Origin: Palsa-1447 sp964509885
GTDB taxonomy: Bacteria > Verrucomicrobiota > Verrucomicrobiia > Opitutales > Opitutaceae
Reading direction: 5' to 3'
Assembly: GCA_964509885.1 (NCBI GenBank)
Contig: CAZDZL010000015.1
Location: 1-64,000 of the forward strand
Length of the DNA stretch: 64,000 bases
Made by a program: the position numbers and the translations under genes. Position 1 is the first letter of the stretch, and every line of letters begins with the position of its first letter. Positions 25,233 to 36,644 of the stretch are shown here, in pieces. Below the pieces are notes generated by a model that was not told the DNA's origin, did no database searches, and was given only the letters and a program-made list of their open reading frames with translations.

Positions 25233-26297
25233 TCAGTCCAGGAAGAGGACGCAGACGGGCATCGGCACGGGGACCGTCCCCGCGACTCGGGCGAGGCGCC
25301 CCGTCCCGGAGTCGATCCTGAAGGAGCAGAGCGTGTCGCTGAACTGGTGGGCGCAGACGAGCCAGTCGCCGCCGGGGGAGATCGCAAAGCTCCTCGGCCC
25401 CTTGCCCCCGCAGGGGACGATCTCGACAAGCGAGAGCGCCCCGGTTGCTTCGTCCACGGCGAAGACGGCGATCGTGTCCGGCCCGCGACCCGAGCCGTAG
25501 ACGAAGCGCCCGTTCGGGTGGACCTTCACCTCGGCCGCCGTGGCCTCACCCGCGTAGCCCTCCGGCAGGACCGACCGGGAACGCCCCGGGGAAAGGCTTC
25601 CCGACGCCGCCTCGAACGCGTAGTCCGTGACGGTGCTGTCGAGCTCGTTGATCACGTAGGCCCTCGTGCCGACTCGCCCGAACGCGAGGTGGCGAGGCCC
25701 GGCTCCGGGAGCGGAGTCGACGAAGGGCGGGGAACCCGGCGAAAGCGCTACGGCCTCGCGGTCGATCCGGTAGGTGAAGACCCGGTCGAGGCCCAGGTCG
25801 CAGACGATCGCGAAGCGGCCGTCGGGCGTGAAATAGGTGGAGTGAACGTGGGACTGGGTCTGCCGTGTGGGGTGGGGCCCCCGTCCGCTGTGCGCGACCA
25901 CGCGCGGTTCCCCGAGGGTCCCGTCAGCGTTAAGCGGGATGGCCGCCGCGAGGCCCAGGTGGTAGTTGGCGGCGAGCGCGATGCGCCCCGACGCGTCGAC
26001 GCTGATGTGGCACGGGGTGGGGCCCGTCCCCGCGGGCGCCTGCTGGACCGCCGAGAGGCGAAACGCCGCCGTATCCACCTTGAACGAGGACGCCCATCCG
26101 GAATTGGCGCAGACGGCGTAGAGGAACCGGCTGTCAGGCGAGAGCGCGAGGAACGTCGGGTTGGGCGCCTCGGCGGCCACCTCGGGCGCCCCGAGCGCCC
26201 CCGAGGAGCGGTCGAGCGTGACCGAGTAGATCCCGCGGCTCTTTCCCTTCGTGTAGGTGCCGATGAAGATCCTGTGCGCGCCGAGTGTTTCGCCCAT
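25233..26297 (-). CDS. Lactonase-family beta-propeller (6-phosphogluconolactonase-like)
   Basis: A 354-residue seven-bladed propeller of the YbhE/Pgl lactonase family. Signatures are I-F-I-G-T-Y-T-K-G-K-S-R-G-I-Y at the N-terminus, F-L-A-L-S-P-D-S-R-F-L-Y-A-V, H-S-T-Y-F-T-P-D-G and G-P-R-H-L-A-F. The enzyme would hydrolyse 6-phosphogluconolactone or a related sugar lactone in the cytoplasm; there is no signal peptide. The start at 26297 (M-G-E-T-L-G-A-H) is where family similarity begins, although the frame is open to 26456. It lies 53 bp downstream of the MFS gene on the same strand. Confidence 0.85.
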   Translation of the reverse strand: MGETLGAHRIFIGTYTKGKSRGIYSVTLDRSSGALGAPEVAAEAPNPTFLALSPDSRFLYAVCANSGWASSFKVDTAAFRLSAVQQAPAGTGPTPCHISVDASGRIALAANYHLGLAAAIPLNADGTLGEPRVVAHSGRGPHPTRQTQSHVHSTYFTPDGRFAIVCDLGLDRVFTYRIDREAVALSPGSPPFVDSAPGAGPRHLAFGRVGTRAYVINELDSTVTDYAFEAASGSLSPGRSRSVLPEGYAGEATAAEVKVHPNGRFVYGSGRGPDTIAVFAVDEATGALSLVEIVPCGGKGPRSFAISPGGDWLVCAHQFSDTLCSFRIDSGTGRLARVAGTVPVPMPVCVLFLD

Positions 26298-26350
26298 GGG
26301 GGAGAGAGAAGGGCGCAGGCGCGCGAACACAAGCCGCCAGCGCGGTGGGG

Positions 26351-27610
26351 TCAGGCGGCGTCGTCCGGCAGCCGGATCGTCCAGAGGGCCGCCGCAAGGA
26401 CAGGCCCGCTCGCGGCGAGGAGGGCCACCCGGTAGTCGCCGACGGGGGCCACCCACCCGAAGATGAGGGAGGCCGCGGCGGCCGCGATCCTGCCGATGTT
26501 GTAGCAGAACCCGGCGCCGGTCGTCCTCAGGAGCGTGGGGAAGAGCGGCGGCAGGTACATCGTGAACAGGCCGAACACGCCCGAGAAGAACCCGACAAGC
26601 GGCATCCAGAACCAGGCGAGCTCAGAAAATCCCCGCGGCATGGCGAACGCCCCCACGATGGAGGCGAACATGCCGGCGAGCATCAGCGTGACGGCCCTCC
26701 TGTTGCCCATGCGCCCCGAGAGCCAGCCCGCCGCGAAGTTGCCGACGATGGCCACGACGTTCATGAGGAAGAACGCCTCGGAGACCAAGCGGGTGGCCGC
26801 GCCGGGCGCGTAGCCCGAGATCTCGAGGAGCCTGCGCAGGTGCTGCGGGTGCCAGAACTGGATCAGCCACCACCCGGAGAGGCTGAGGGCGCAGACGGCT
26901 GTCGTGTTGAGCGTGAGGGAGGCCACCTCGCCCCGGAACAGGTCGCCGAGGCCCGGCCGGTCCGGGCTCTCGCTCCGGGCCCTCTGCCACGCATCGGACT
27001 CGGGAACCTGCCTGCGTATCCAGAAGACGAGGAGGGCCGGGGCGACGCCGATCAGGAACACCCAGCGCTCCGAGGGGGGCCGGGGAAGGAACTGCAGGAG
27101 GGCCACGAGGCCGGCCGCGATGACGATGCCCAGGTTGACGGCGCTCTGGAGGACCGCCGACAGCACCGGCCGCATGCGGGTCGGCCATGTCTCCACGAGG
27201 AGCGAGGCCCCGACGGCCCACTCGCCGCCGATCCCGAGGGCGGCGAGGAACCGGAAGGCCATGAGCTGCCACCACGTCTGGGAGACCGCGCAGAGGCCCG
27301 TGCAGAGCGCATAGGTGAGGATCGTAAGCGAGAGGGCCCTGCTGCGCCCGATGCGGTCGCCCAGCCTGCCGAAGAACGCCCCGCCGAGCGCCCAGCCGAC
27401 GAGGAAGGCCGCCTGGATGCAGGCGCTCTTCTGCTTGACCGCCGGGTCGGCGCTGCCGACCGCGCCCAGCAGGTGGATGACGAACGGAGTCGCCACCAGC
27501 GTGAAGAGGTGGATCTCGAGGCCGTCAAAGAGCCACCCGGACCAGGCTGCGGCCCCCGACTTCCATTGCTGGGGGGTGATGCCGGCTGGCCTGCTCGGGG
27601 CGGCGCTCAC
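26351..27610 (-). CDS. Major facilitator superfamily transporter
   Basis: A 419-residue permease with about 12 hydrophobic helices. The motif-A loop between helices 2 and 3 reads G-R-L-G-D-R-I-G-R, and W-L-F-D-G-L-E in helix 1 and G-I-G-G-E-W in helix 4 recall the metabolite:H+ symporter (sugar/aromatic acid) subgroup. The substrate cannot be told. It lies 13 bp downstream of ppdK and 53 bp upstream of the lactonase gene, so the three may be cotranscribed. Confidence 0.88.
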   Translation of the reverse strand: MSAAPSRPAGITPQQWKSGAAAWSGWLFDGLEIHLFTLVATPFVIHLLGAVGSADPAVKQKSACIQAAFLVGWALGGAFFGRLGDRIGRSRALSLTILTYALCTGLCAVSQTWWQLMAFRFLAALGIGGEWAVGASLLVETWPTRMRPVLSAVLQSAVNLGIVIAAGLVALLQFLPRPPSERWVFLIGVAPALLVFWIRRQVPESDAWQRARSESPDRPGLGDLFRGEVASLTLNTTAVCALSLSGWWLIQFWHPQHLRRLLEISGYAPGAATRLVSEAFFLMNVVAIVGNFAAGWLSGRMGNRRAVTLMLAGMFASIVGAFAMPRGFSELAWFWMPLVGFFSGVFGLFTMYLPPLFPTLLRTTGAGFCYNIGRIAAAAASLIFGWVAPVGDYRVALLAASGPVLAAALWTIRLPDDAA

Positions 27611-27623
27611 GCCGTGCCTGCCG

Positions 27624-30416
<2,793 letters not shown>

Positions 30417-30470
30417 GTCGATGGGTCTGTGTTTGGAAAAGCGGGGTTATGCGCCGAGCGCAAAACGCTG

Positions 30471-30500
30471 ATCTGAACGGCTGTCGCCGGGGCCTGTCAA
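30471..30500 (-). promoter_or_regulatory. Sigma-70-type promoter candidate for ppdK
   Basis: On the minus strand a perfect -35 hexamer TTGACA (30495-30500) is followed 18 bp later by TCAGAT (30471-30476), a weak -10. It lies 55 bp upstream of the ppdK start codon in the divergent ppdK-scpA gap. Confidence 0.45.
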
Positions 30501-30563
30501 CCGTCCAGAGCACGCAGAAAAAAAGGTCGCATCCCCCGGCGGCCCATTCCCACACTTTGACCC

Positions 30564-31346
30564 GTGCTTCCCGACGCCGATCCCCGAATCAAGCTGCAGG
30601 TCTTTGAGGGGCCGCTTGACCTCCTGCTCTTCCTGATACGCAAGAACGAGATAGACATCTACGACATTCCGATCGAGTCGGTCACGAAGCAGTATGTCGC
30701 GGTCCTGCGCTCCATGCAGGAGCTCGACCTGGACGTGGCGGGGGAGTTTTTCGTCATGGCCGCCTCGCTCATGGAGATCAAGAGCCGGATGCTCCTGCCG
30801 AAGGGGCTCCAGGCGGTGGATCCCGACGCCGAGGGGGAGGACGCGATGGATCCCCGCTGGGAGCTCGTCCACCAGCTGATCCAGTACAAGAAGTTCAAGG
30901 ATGCGGCCTCCCGGCTCGCCGAGATGGCGCGCCTCCAGCGCGACGTCATGGAGCGGCAGGTCTCCGGCCGGCTGGCGGACTCGCTCGACCGGCCGCTCAG
31001 GGCCGTGAACCGGATCGAGCTCTGGAACACCTTCAACCAGGTCCTGAGGAGGCTCGCCGAGAAGCTCATGGTGGGCGAGATCCACGACGAGACGGTGACG
31101 GTGGCCGACCAGATGGAATGGCTGATCGAGAGGATGCGCTCCGAGAGGAGCTTCGTCTTCTCCGGCCTCTTCGGGTCCGGCGTCACCCTGAGGCGCCTCG
31201 TGGCGACCTTCCTCGCGGTCCTGGAGCTCACGCGCCTGGGGAAGATCCGCCTGCGCCAGGACGACGCCTTCACCGACATCATTTGCGACGCCGCCGACGA
31301 AAACCCGCTTGAAACCGCGGCGGATGCGGCCACGGTGGAGCTGTGA
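30564..31346 (+). CDS. scpA: Segregation and condensation protein A
   Basis: A 260-residue kleisin that links SMC heads in chromosome condensation. The N-terminus has the family signature L-Q-V-F-E-G-P-L-D-L-L-L-F-L-I and D-I-Y-D-I-P-I, then F-F-V-M-A-A-S-L-M-E-I-K-S-R-M-L-L-P. The C-terminal winged helix includes T-F-L-A-V-L-E-L-T-R-L-G-K-I. The start codon is GTG at 30564. ScpB is not adjacent; instead a small conserved-looking gene overlaps the stop by 4 bp. Confidence 0.93.
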   Translation: MLPDADPRIKLQVFEGPLDLLLFLIRKNEIDIYDIPIESVTKQYVAVLRSMQELDLDVAGEFFVMAASLMEIKSRMLLPKGLQAVDPDAEGEDAMDPRWELVHQLIQYKKFKDAASRLAEMARLQRDVMERQVSGRLADSLDRPLRAVNRIELWNTFNQVLRRLAEKLMVGEIHDETVTVADQMEWLIERMRSERSFVFSGLFGSGVTLRRLVATFLAVLELTRLGKIRLRQDDAFTDIICDAADENPLETAADAATVEL

Positions 31347-31591
31347 CCAAGAAGAAACCGAAACGCGGCCAGGGTGCCCTGCTCGGGCTGGGCCTCGACA
31401 ACGACGACGGCCACAAGCGCATCACCACCGGCAAGCAGTTCGCGATCTACGGGGGCTCCGCCGAGACCCACGAGCGGATGACCGAGACGGTCGTGAAGAC
31501 GTTCGAGGAGCTCAAGCACCGCGGAAAGCACCTGGACGAGGTGCGCCCCGTCGAGCTCGCCGACATCATCAAGAAGGCCTCGCCGCGGTAG
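31343..31591 (+). CDS. Small unknown protein overlapping scpA
   Basis: An 82-residue soluble protein, not recognised. It is translationally coupled to scpA through a GTGA overlap (GTG start 31343-31345, scpA TGA 31344-31346). It is basic at the N-terminus (K-K-K-P-K-R-G-Q-G), has G-L-G-L-D-N-D-D-G and a helical C-terminal half (V-V-K-T-F-E-E-L-K-H-R-G-K). Coupling implies coexpression with the condensin subunit, but no function can be assigned. Confidence 0.68.
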   Translation: MTKKKPKRGQGALLGLGLDNDDGHKRITTGKQFAIYGGSAETHERMTETVVKTFEELKHRGKHLDEVRPVELADIIKKASPR

Positions 31592-31641
31592 CCTGCGATT
31601 TGCTTTTCCGAGCCATCCCTGATAGTTTTCCTCCAAGCCAA

Positions 31642-31992
31642 ATGTCCGACAAGATCACACACCTCACGACCGACACCTTCAAGAGCGCCGTCTCCGCGTC
31701 GGCCGTTCCGCTGCTCGTTGACTTCTGGGCGCCTTGGTGCGGGCCCTGCAAGGCAATCGCGCCCGTCCTCGACGAGCTCGCGGGCGAGTTCGACGGCAAG
31801 ATCGCGATCGCCAAGGTGAACATCGACGAGAACGAGGCGATCGCCGCCGAGTATGGCATCCGCGCCATCCCGACCATGCTCCTCTTCAAGGGGGGCCGCG
31901 TCGTCGAGCAGATCGTCGGCATGCTGCCGAAGGCGGCGCTGAAGGCCAAGCTCGCGGCGCAGTCCGCGCCGGCCGCGGCCCCCGCGGCCTAG
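31642..31992 (+). CDS. trxA: Thioredoxin
   Basis: A 116-residue cytoplasmic disulfide reductase. The active site W-C-G-P-C has C33 and C36, with D-F-W-A-P just before it and the cis-Pro loop R-A-I-P-T-M-L-L-F further on. The C-terminal Ala/Pro tail (A-P-A-A-A-P-A-A) is extra to the ~105-residue core. The ATG at 31642 matches the family start although the frame is open back to 31309. Its TAG stop shares the palindrome CTAG with the stop of the opposing menA gene. Confidence 0.95.
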   Translation: MSDKITHLTTDTFKSAVSASAVPLLVDFWAPWCGPCKAIAPVLDELAGEFDGKIAIAKVNIDENEAIAAEYGIRAIPTMLLFKGGRVVEQIVGMLPKAALKAKLAAQSAPAAAPAA

Positions 31993-32891
31993 AGAAGGAC
32001 GCCCGCCGCGAACAGCGCGGCATAGAGGGCGGTCAATTTGCCGGTGTCGCCGAGGAGGGCCACGTGCTCCGCCGGCGTCGTGGCCGCAGCCAGCCTGCGG
32101 ACATGCGACCATCCCAGGGGCGCGGCAAGGAGCGGCAGGAGGCACCAGGGGCCGTATCCCGTCGCCAGGAAGACGACGGGCACGGCCATGGCGAGCGCGA
32201 GGCAGACCGCGAACTGCCCCCTTGCAAACCCGCGGCCGAGGCGCACCACGAGCGTGCGCTTGCGCGCGCCGGCGTCCGTCTCGGCGTCCCTGTAGTTGTT
32301 CACGAGGAGGATGTTCGCCGCCAGGAGCCCGATGGCCGATCCGGCGAGGACGGAGTGCGCCGAGATCCTGCCGGCCTGGACGAAGTAGGTCACGCAGACC
32401 GCCACGAGGCCGAAGAAGATGAAGACGAACAGGTCGCCGAACCCGTGATAGCCGAGCGGCCACGGGCCGCCCGTGTACGCGATGCCGCACAGGATGCTGG
32501 CGACGCCGACCGCGAGCATCCAGGGGCCGCCCCAGTGGATGAGCCCGAGGCCCGCGAGGAACGCCGCGGCGAAGACCCCCGCCATGGCGCGGCGCATGAC
32601 GGCGGGACGGACGAGCCCCGAGGCCACGGCGCGCCTGGGGCCCACGCGCGACGCCGTGTCGGCGCCCTTCACGAAGTCGAAGTAGTCGTTGGCGTAGTTT
32701 GTGCCAACCTGCACCAGCAGGGCGAAGGCGAGGCACAGGGCGGCCGCCCCGGGATCGAACCTGTGGTCGTGGCCGGCCAGGGCGGAGCCCACGACGACCG
32801 GCGCGACGGCCGCGGGCAGCGTCCGCGGGCGGGCCGCGGACGCCCAGATCCGCCACGTGGCGGCCCCGGGGGGATGAGGTGGGGGTGTCAC
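31989..32891 (-). CDS. menA: 1,4-dihydroxy-2-naphthoate polyprenyltransferase
   Basis: A 300-residue UbiA-family membrane enzyme that prenylates DHNA in menaquinone synthesis. The first Asp-rich site is N-D-Y-F-D-F-V-K-G-A-D and the second N-Y-R-D-A-E-T-D-A-G-A-R-K-R-T-L, both MenA-like; about eight or nine hydrophobic helices are visible. The start is GTG at 32891, overlapping the acylphosphatase stop by 3 bp (32889-32891 versus 32888-32890). Its presence indicates menaquinone-based respiration. Confidence 0.93.
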   Translation of the reverse strand: MTPPPHPPGAATWRIWASAARPRTLPAAVAPVVVGSALAGHDHRFDPGAAALCLAFALLVQVGTNYANDYFDFVKGADTASRVGPRRAVASGLVRPAVMRRAMAGVFAAAFLAGLGLIHWGGPWMLAVGVASILCGIAYTGGPWPLGYHGFGDLFVFIFFGLVAVCVTYFVQAGRISAHSVLAGSAIGLLAANILLVNNYRDAETDAGARKRTLVVRLGRGFARGQFAVCLALAMAVPVVFLATGYGPWCLLPLLAAPLGWSHVRRLAAATTPAEHVALLGDTGKLTALYAALFAAGVLL

Positions 32892-33163
32892 CGTATCGAG
32901 AAGCCCGAGAACTGGGGCGACCGGGGGCTGGAGGTGCGGTCCACCTTTCTCACATAGCCGTCCATTTTCTCCTGCACCGCTGCGATGAAGGCCTCGACCT
33001 CGGCCCGGGTTCCCTCGGCCTCCAGGATGACCCTGCCGTCGGGGAGGTTGGCGACATAGCCCGAGACCTCGAACTCGCGGGCCACCTGGAGGGCGGCGTA
33101 CCTGAAGCCGACGCCCTGGACGCGTCCGGTGAAATGGGCCGTTTCATGGTGGACCTCGGGCAT
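32888..33163 (-). CDS. acyP: Acylphosphatase
   Basis: A 91-residue enzyme that hydrolyses acyl phosphates. The catalytic Arg (R21) lies in G-R-V-Q-G-V-G-F-R and the Asn (N39) in G-Y-V-A-N-L-P-D-G. Length is normal for the family. It is the first gene of a two-gene unit with menA, whose GTG overlaps its TGA. The 33294 gene diverges from it. Confidence 0.93.
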   Translation of the reverse strand: MPEVHHETAHFTGRVQGVGFRYAALQVAREFEVSGYVANLPDGRVILEAEGTRAEVEAFIAAVQEKMDGYVRKVDRTSSPRSPQFSGFSIR

Positions 33164-33293
33164 TTCCGGCGAAGCCTACGGGCCACCGGTGGGCCCGTTC
33201 AACCCACAAACTCCCCGGCGCCGATATGACGGCTTTCCGGTCAGGATTTTATTTGCCTATGGGGGTATTCTGGGAAACCGTTCCCGCCAACAG

Positions 33294-33956
33294 ATGAGCG
33301 ATTTCGAATCTGACAACCTCTCGGAAAACGAGTGGGAGGAGAACGGGGATCTCGCGTGGAACGAGTTTGATTGGGAGGTCTACCTGCGCGAGCAGGAGGG
33401 CGCCATCCACCGCTACCTCGGGTTCTACGAGTCGCTGAAGGCCGGGCCCGACCGCATCGACGAGGTCGCGGACAAGATGGGATGGGACCGCGCCGACACC
33501 GAGGAGCCGGAGGAGCGGGAGACCCCCGAGAAGGTCATGTTCTCCGACGAGATCTACACCCTCCAGAAGAACCCCGTCTACATCGCGACGAAGGCGCTCT
33601 TCCTCAGCCTTCGCCGGTCCTGGGAATCCACCGCGTCCGAGGCGGGGAGGATCCCGCAGCCCCTCTCGATCGCCTTCCTCTCCTCGCTCCACAGCTGCGA
33701 GGAGCAGGCGATCATGGCGATCCACGCCCTGGACTTCGGCGACTACGCCATGGCGGTGTGCCTCTTCAAGAGGGCCCTTGCCGCCCTGAACGGGTGCTTC
33801 GCCCACATCGGCTCCGAGTCGGCCGAGCACATCGAGGCGGTCCGCGAGGGCCGGGACGAGATGCGCCAGAGGCTTTTCGACCTACGCGAGATCTGGCTTC
33901 GGGTGATCAGCGACTGCCGCGAGGATACCGAGCGCCAGACCGACGACGAGGGTTGA
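33294..33956 (+). CDS. Acidic protein of unknown function
   Basis: A 220-residue soluble protein, not recognised. The first 60 residues are strongly acidic (E-N-E-W-E-E-N-G-D and W-E-V-Y-L-R-E-Q-E). The remainder is helical, with Y-I-A-T-K-A-L-F-L-S-L-R-R-S-W and M-A-V-C-L-F-K-R-A-L-A-A-L-N, a pattern that could be a TPR-like or helical-bundle domain. There is no signal peptide or Cys cluster. The ATG at 33294 was preferred over 33129 because the latter lies antisense within acyP. A possible weak terminator hairpin follows at 33957. Confidence 0.65.
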   Translation: MSDFESDNLSENEWEENGDLAWNEFDWEVYLREQEGAIHRYLGFYESLKAGPDRIDEVADKMGWDRADTEEPEERETPEKVMFSDEIYTLQKNPVYIATKALFLSLRRSWESTASEAGRIPQPLSIAFLSSLHSCEEQAIMAIHALDFGDYAMAVCLFKRALAALNGCFAHIGSESAEHIEAVREGRDEMRQRLFDLREIWLRVISDCREDTERQTDDEG

Positions 33957-33980
33957 CCGGGGCCCCAAGGGCCCGGTTTA
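33957..33980 (+). terminator. Possible terminator hairpin
   Basis: CCGGGGCCC and GGGCCCGG can pair around a C-A-A loop with one bulged G, directly after the stop codon, followed by TTTA. The U tract is short, so this is only a weak candidate. Confidence 0.3.
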
Positions 33981-34114
33981 GGCGCAATAGCGGGTGGCAT
34001 CAGCAACACAGCCTTGCGCGCCCGTCGAGGGTAGGGCAGAGTGCATGTCTGAGCGCCCTCCAGGCCCTTCGAGGCCGCACGCCGTCCCGAGCACCTCAAA
34101 AGCGCCCCTGAACC

Positions 34115-34546
34115 ATGCCAAGACCGGTCAACGCGCTTATTGTCGACGATGAGGCCCACGTTCGCGTGCTGCTCTGCGCGCTGCTGAAGCAGCTGGGCGT
34201 GCGGACGACGTGGGAGGCCGCCGACGGGACCGCAGGGATGGCGCAGGTGGGCCTTCACAACCCGGAAGTCGTGCTCCTGGACATCAACCTGCCCGAGATC
34301 AACGGCCTGGAGGTGCTGGCCAAGCTCAAGGCGGAATACCCGAAGCTGCCGGTCATCGTCGTCTCCGCGCAGACGACCGTGAGGACGCTCAACAAGGCCC
34401 GCGAGCTGGGCGCGGACGGCTACGTGGTCAAGTATGCCGCGAAGTCGGAGGTCCTGCAGACGCTGTCGGATGCTCTGGACAAAATCGGCGGGGTGGCGCC
34501 CAAGCTGGAGATCGAGGAGGGCGACAAGCCCAAGGCCCCTGCCTGA
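34115..34546 (+). CDS. Stand-alone response regulator receiver protein
   Basis: A single CheY-like receiver of 143 residues. The acidic pair is D11-D12, the phospho-acceptor D56 (V-L-L-D-I-N-L-P), and the switch Ser lies in V-V-S-A-Q. A conserved Lys appears in Y-V-V-K-Y. The C-terminus has a charged tail (L-E-I-E-E-G-D-K-P-K) and no DNA-binding domain. No kinase is adjacent. It lies just upstream of tRNA-Ser and outside the island described there. Confidence 0.88.
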   Translation: MPRPVNALIVDDEAHVRVLLCALLKQLGVRTTWEAADGTAGMAQVGLHNPEVVLLDINLPEINGLEVLAKLKAEYPKLPVIVVSAQTTVRTLNKARELGADGYVVKYAAKSEVLQTLSDALDKIGGVAPKLEIEEGDKPKAPA

Positions 34547-34611
34547 GGGCGCCGTTCAAATACGGCCTTGCCCTTGCGCGGCTTGGAACGTTGGATCGGC
34601 GCTCCTAGAAC

Positions 34612-34705
<94 letters not shown>

Positions 34706-34726
34706 TTTAAGGGGTCTAGGAAAAAT

Positions 34727-35797
34727 CTAGCCTTGGCCGGGCAGCTTCATCTTCCACATGGCTTCGGCCTTCCTGCCGATCAGCCAGAAGCTGACGCCGA
34801 GAATCGCAAAGAAAATGGCTTTGTGAATGCCCTCCCAAAAGTACTCAAAGAACTTCGTGTAAAGCCCGATGAAGAAAAACGTCAGCCCGAAGCCGCGAAG
34901 AACGCCGTCGTCCTTGAACAAGGCGCGAACCAGGCAACCAACGGCCACAGCTGCGAAGGCCAGCGACCACCATATAATATCCCAATGGGGATCGTTTGCA
35001 CGGTAATGCCAGTCGGTCCCCCAGAGGGAGAGGATCCACAGGGAAACAAAGGTGAGTAAAAGTCCAAAGACTCGGGTGACACCCCACAGGAGATCCACCC
35101 GCTTCTTAAGGGATGTCAGCGCCGGATTGACCGCGAGCTTGGCTACCTCCGCGCCGCCAAACAGAACCACGCCTAGAACAACTGTTCTGAGGGGCTGATC
35201 CATCCCGAGGCAGTAGCACCCCCACCCATAGTCCGCATCGGTCCCCAATGCGCTGGAAAGCGTCAGGATCCCGTACGCCCAGATCAGTTTAGACTCCAGG
35301 ACGAACCCGAGAACCAAGTAGAGGAGCGAAGAGGCTCCCAACACGAACACGGCATCCACGACATCGATCGACTTACAAAACAGGTAGATGGCACTGGCAA
35401 AGCCCAACGCCGCAACGGTGAACACGGCCTCGTTCGAGTACACTTTACCGGGATCGTTCGCCCGCTGCTTCAGGCCAAGATGAAGCAGAAAGGCCGCCGC
35501 GGCCGCCACGATGATGCTACGCCCGATCACGGGCATCTTCATGAACTGCTTTATAAAATCCCAAAACCTTGTCAGGAGTGAGATCACGTACTCGTCCGCG
35601 AATGTTGCTGCCACTGCGATCACAATGCAGCACAACGCTGCTACGAACGAATATCTGGCCAATCGTCTCCAATCAAAAGCTATCGGTTCGATATTCGACC
35701 GCATCAGGGCCGCCACCTCAGGGGAGATCTTCTTGTGGACCTCCAATGAGCCGACAACGTCGAAGACGATTTTGGCTTTCTTCTTTGGAAGTCTCAT
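34727..35797 (-). CDS. Island membrane protein, possibly DUF2157-like
   Basis: A 356-residue protein with about eight to ten hydrophobic helices. The N-terminus is cytoplasmic-looking and basic (R-L-P-K-K-K-A-K), followed by E-V-H-K-K-I-S-P-E-V. Phrases such as L-G-A-S-S-L-L-Y-L-V-L-G and W-A-Y-G-I-L-T-L-S-S-A recall DUF2157-type membrane proteins, but the match is from memory and weak. Codon use is less GC-biased than in neighbouring genes. It starts the island immediately after tRNA-Ser, with its TAG stop 24 bp from the CCA end. A role as the element's cargo (defence, exclusion) is speculation. Confidence 0.7.
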   Translation of the reverse strand: MRLPKKKAKIVFDVVGSLEVHKKISPEVAALMRSNIEPIAFDWRRLARYSFVAALCCIVIAVAATFADEYVISLLTRFWDFIKQFMKMPVIGRSIIVAAAAAFLLHLGLKQRANDPGKVYSNEAVFTVAALGFASAIYLFCKSIDVVDAVFVLGASSLLYLVLGFVLESKLIWAYGILTLSSALGTDADYGWGCYCLGMDQPLRTVVLGVVLFGGAEVAKLAVNPALTSLKKRVDLLWGVTRVFGLLLTFVSLWILSLWGTDWHYRANDPHWDIIWWSLAFAAVAVGCLVRALFKDDGVLRGFGLTFFFIGLYTKFFEYFWEGIHKAIFFAILGVSFWLIGRKAEAMWKMKLPGQG

Positions 35798-35877
35798 AGA
35801 ACTGATTTAGGGAACGCTACCTTGCCCCTTCGTCACAGTCAGGAAAGTTTTCAAGATGCGGAGAGTGGTCTTAGGTG

Positions 35878-36144
35878 TTACCGCTGGTTTCTCAGAAAGG
35901 ATCTGACCTCATTATGAGTCCCGCATAGGTGAAAGACGAGGGCGTCTTTCTCGCGCTGAAAAACCAGCCTCAAATCAAGCCCGCAGCGGCATTCCATGAA
36001 AGGCCTTATTCGCCTGAGTCCAATACCTGCATGAAGGTGAGGATGGCCATATGCCATGCCTGCCGCCTGCATCGCCAACATCACTTCTTTGCGGCGGGTT
36101 GGCGGAACACCGTTGAGGAAACGCGGCGTAGCCAACAGTTTCAC
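35878..36144 (-). CDS. RelE/YafQ-like toxin
   Basis: An 88-residue protein with the C-terminal pattern of RelE/ParE-fold toxins: C-R-C-G-L-D-L-R-L-V-F strand, then a L-V-F-H-L strand and G-T-H-N-E-V at the usual end position. Family members cleave mRNA in the ribosome or block gyrase; the G-T-H motif favours the YafQ/RelE side. The start is GTG, overlapping the antitoxin stop as GTGA. Sequence similarity is low, so the assignment rests also on the partner and overlap. Confidence 0.65.
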   Translation of the reverse strand: MKLLATPRFLNGVPPTRRKEVMLAMQAAGMAYGHPHLHAGIGLRRIRPFMECRCGLDLRLVFQREKDALVFHLCGTHNEVRSFLRNQR

Positions 36145-36443
36145 GGGGCGAGATCAGCCTCCGATGTGATCTCTCGCAACTTTCCGGCACGCCGAGCCCG
36201 CACAGTTTCTGATTTCATTGCTTCTCCAGCCTTTGCAGATTCATCAGAGGTCAAACCATACTCGTTCACAAAGTAGGCCGCGTCTGGCTCCATGACCGCA
36301 AACGGAATGCCGCGTCGATTTACAAGCTGCGTCAATGCCATGGAGACGTACGATCCTGCGTCCAGCCCAATGCTCTTAAGCACAGAGTCGCTTTTTCTCT
36401 TCAGGTTGCGATCGATTCGCGTACGAATTTGAATGGTGGCCAT
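36141..36443 (-). CDS. RelB/DinJ-family antitoxin
   Basis: A 100-residue protein whose first 50 residues are a ribbon-helix-helix domain of RelB/DinJ type: I-Q-I-R-T-R-I-D-R-N-L-K, L-K-S-I-G-L-D-A-G-S-Y-V-S-M-A and R-R-G-I-P-F. The C-terminal half is charged and would wrap the toxin. The gene precedes the toxin and overlaps it by 4 bp, as in most relBE-type operons. It would bind its own promoter in the gap 36444-36619. Confidence 0.8.
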   Translation of the reverse strand: MATIQIRTRIDRNLKRKSDSVLKSIGLDAGSYVSMALTQLVNRRGIPFAVMEPDAAYFVNEYGLTSDESAKAGEAMKSETVRARRAGKLREITSEADLAP

Positions 36444-36619
36444 GCCTCAAGAGTGTTCAAATAGGCTCACATGGTCAAGTATCGATGATCTCTAATTGCC
36501 ATCGGCTCAGGTAGCCTTCATTTCTCGCGTCCAAATTCCGACGTTTCCCCTCGGGCTAGGCCCTAGCAATAACGAGCATTTTTGAAGCGCTTAGCCCGGG
36601 AAAAAAGCACGTGGCAGCA

Positions 36620-36644
36620 TTCGAATCCCCCTCTCTCCGCCATT
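36620..36644. repeat. attR-like 25-bp direct repeat (copy of tRNA-Ser 3' end)
   Basis: Identical over 25 bp to 34681-34705. It contains the T-loop half of the tRNA plus CCA but no upstream tRNA body, so it is not a second tRNA gene. It marks the far end of the island. Confidence 0.88.

Noticed and set aside
36444..36619. Integrase gene inside the island
   Set aside because: No frame in this stretch has the R-H-R-Y pattern or enough length.
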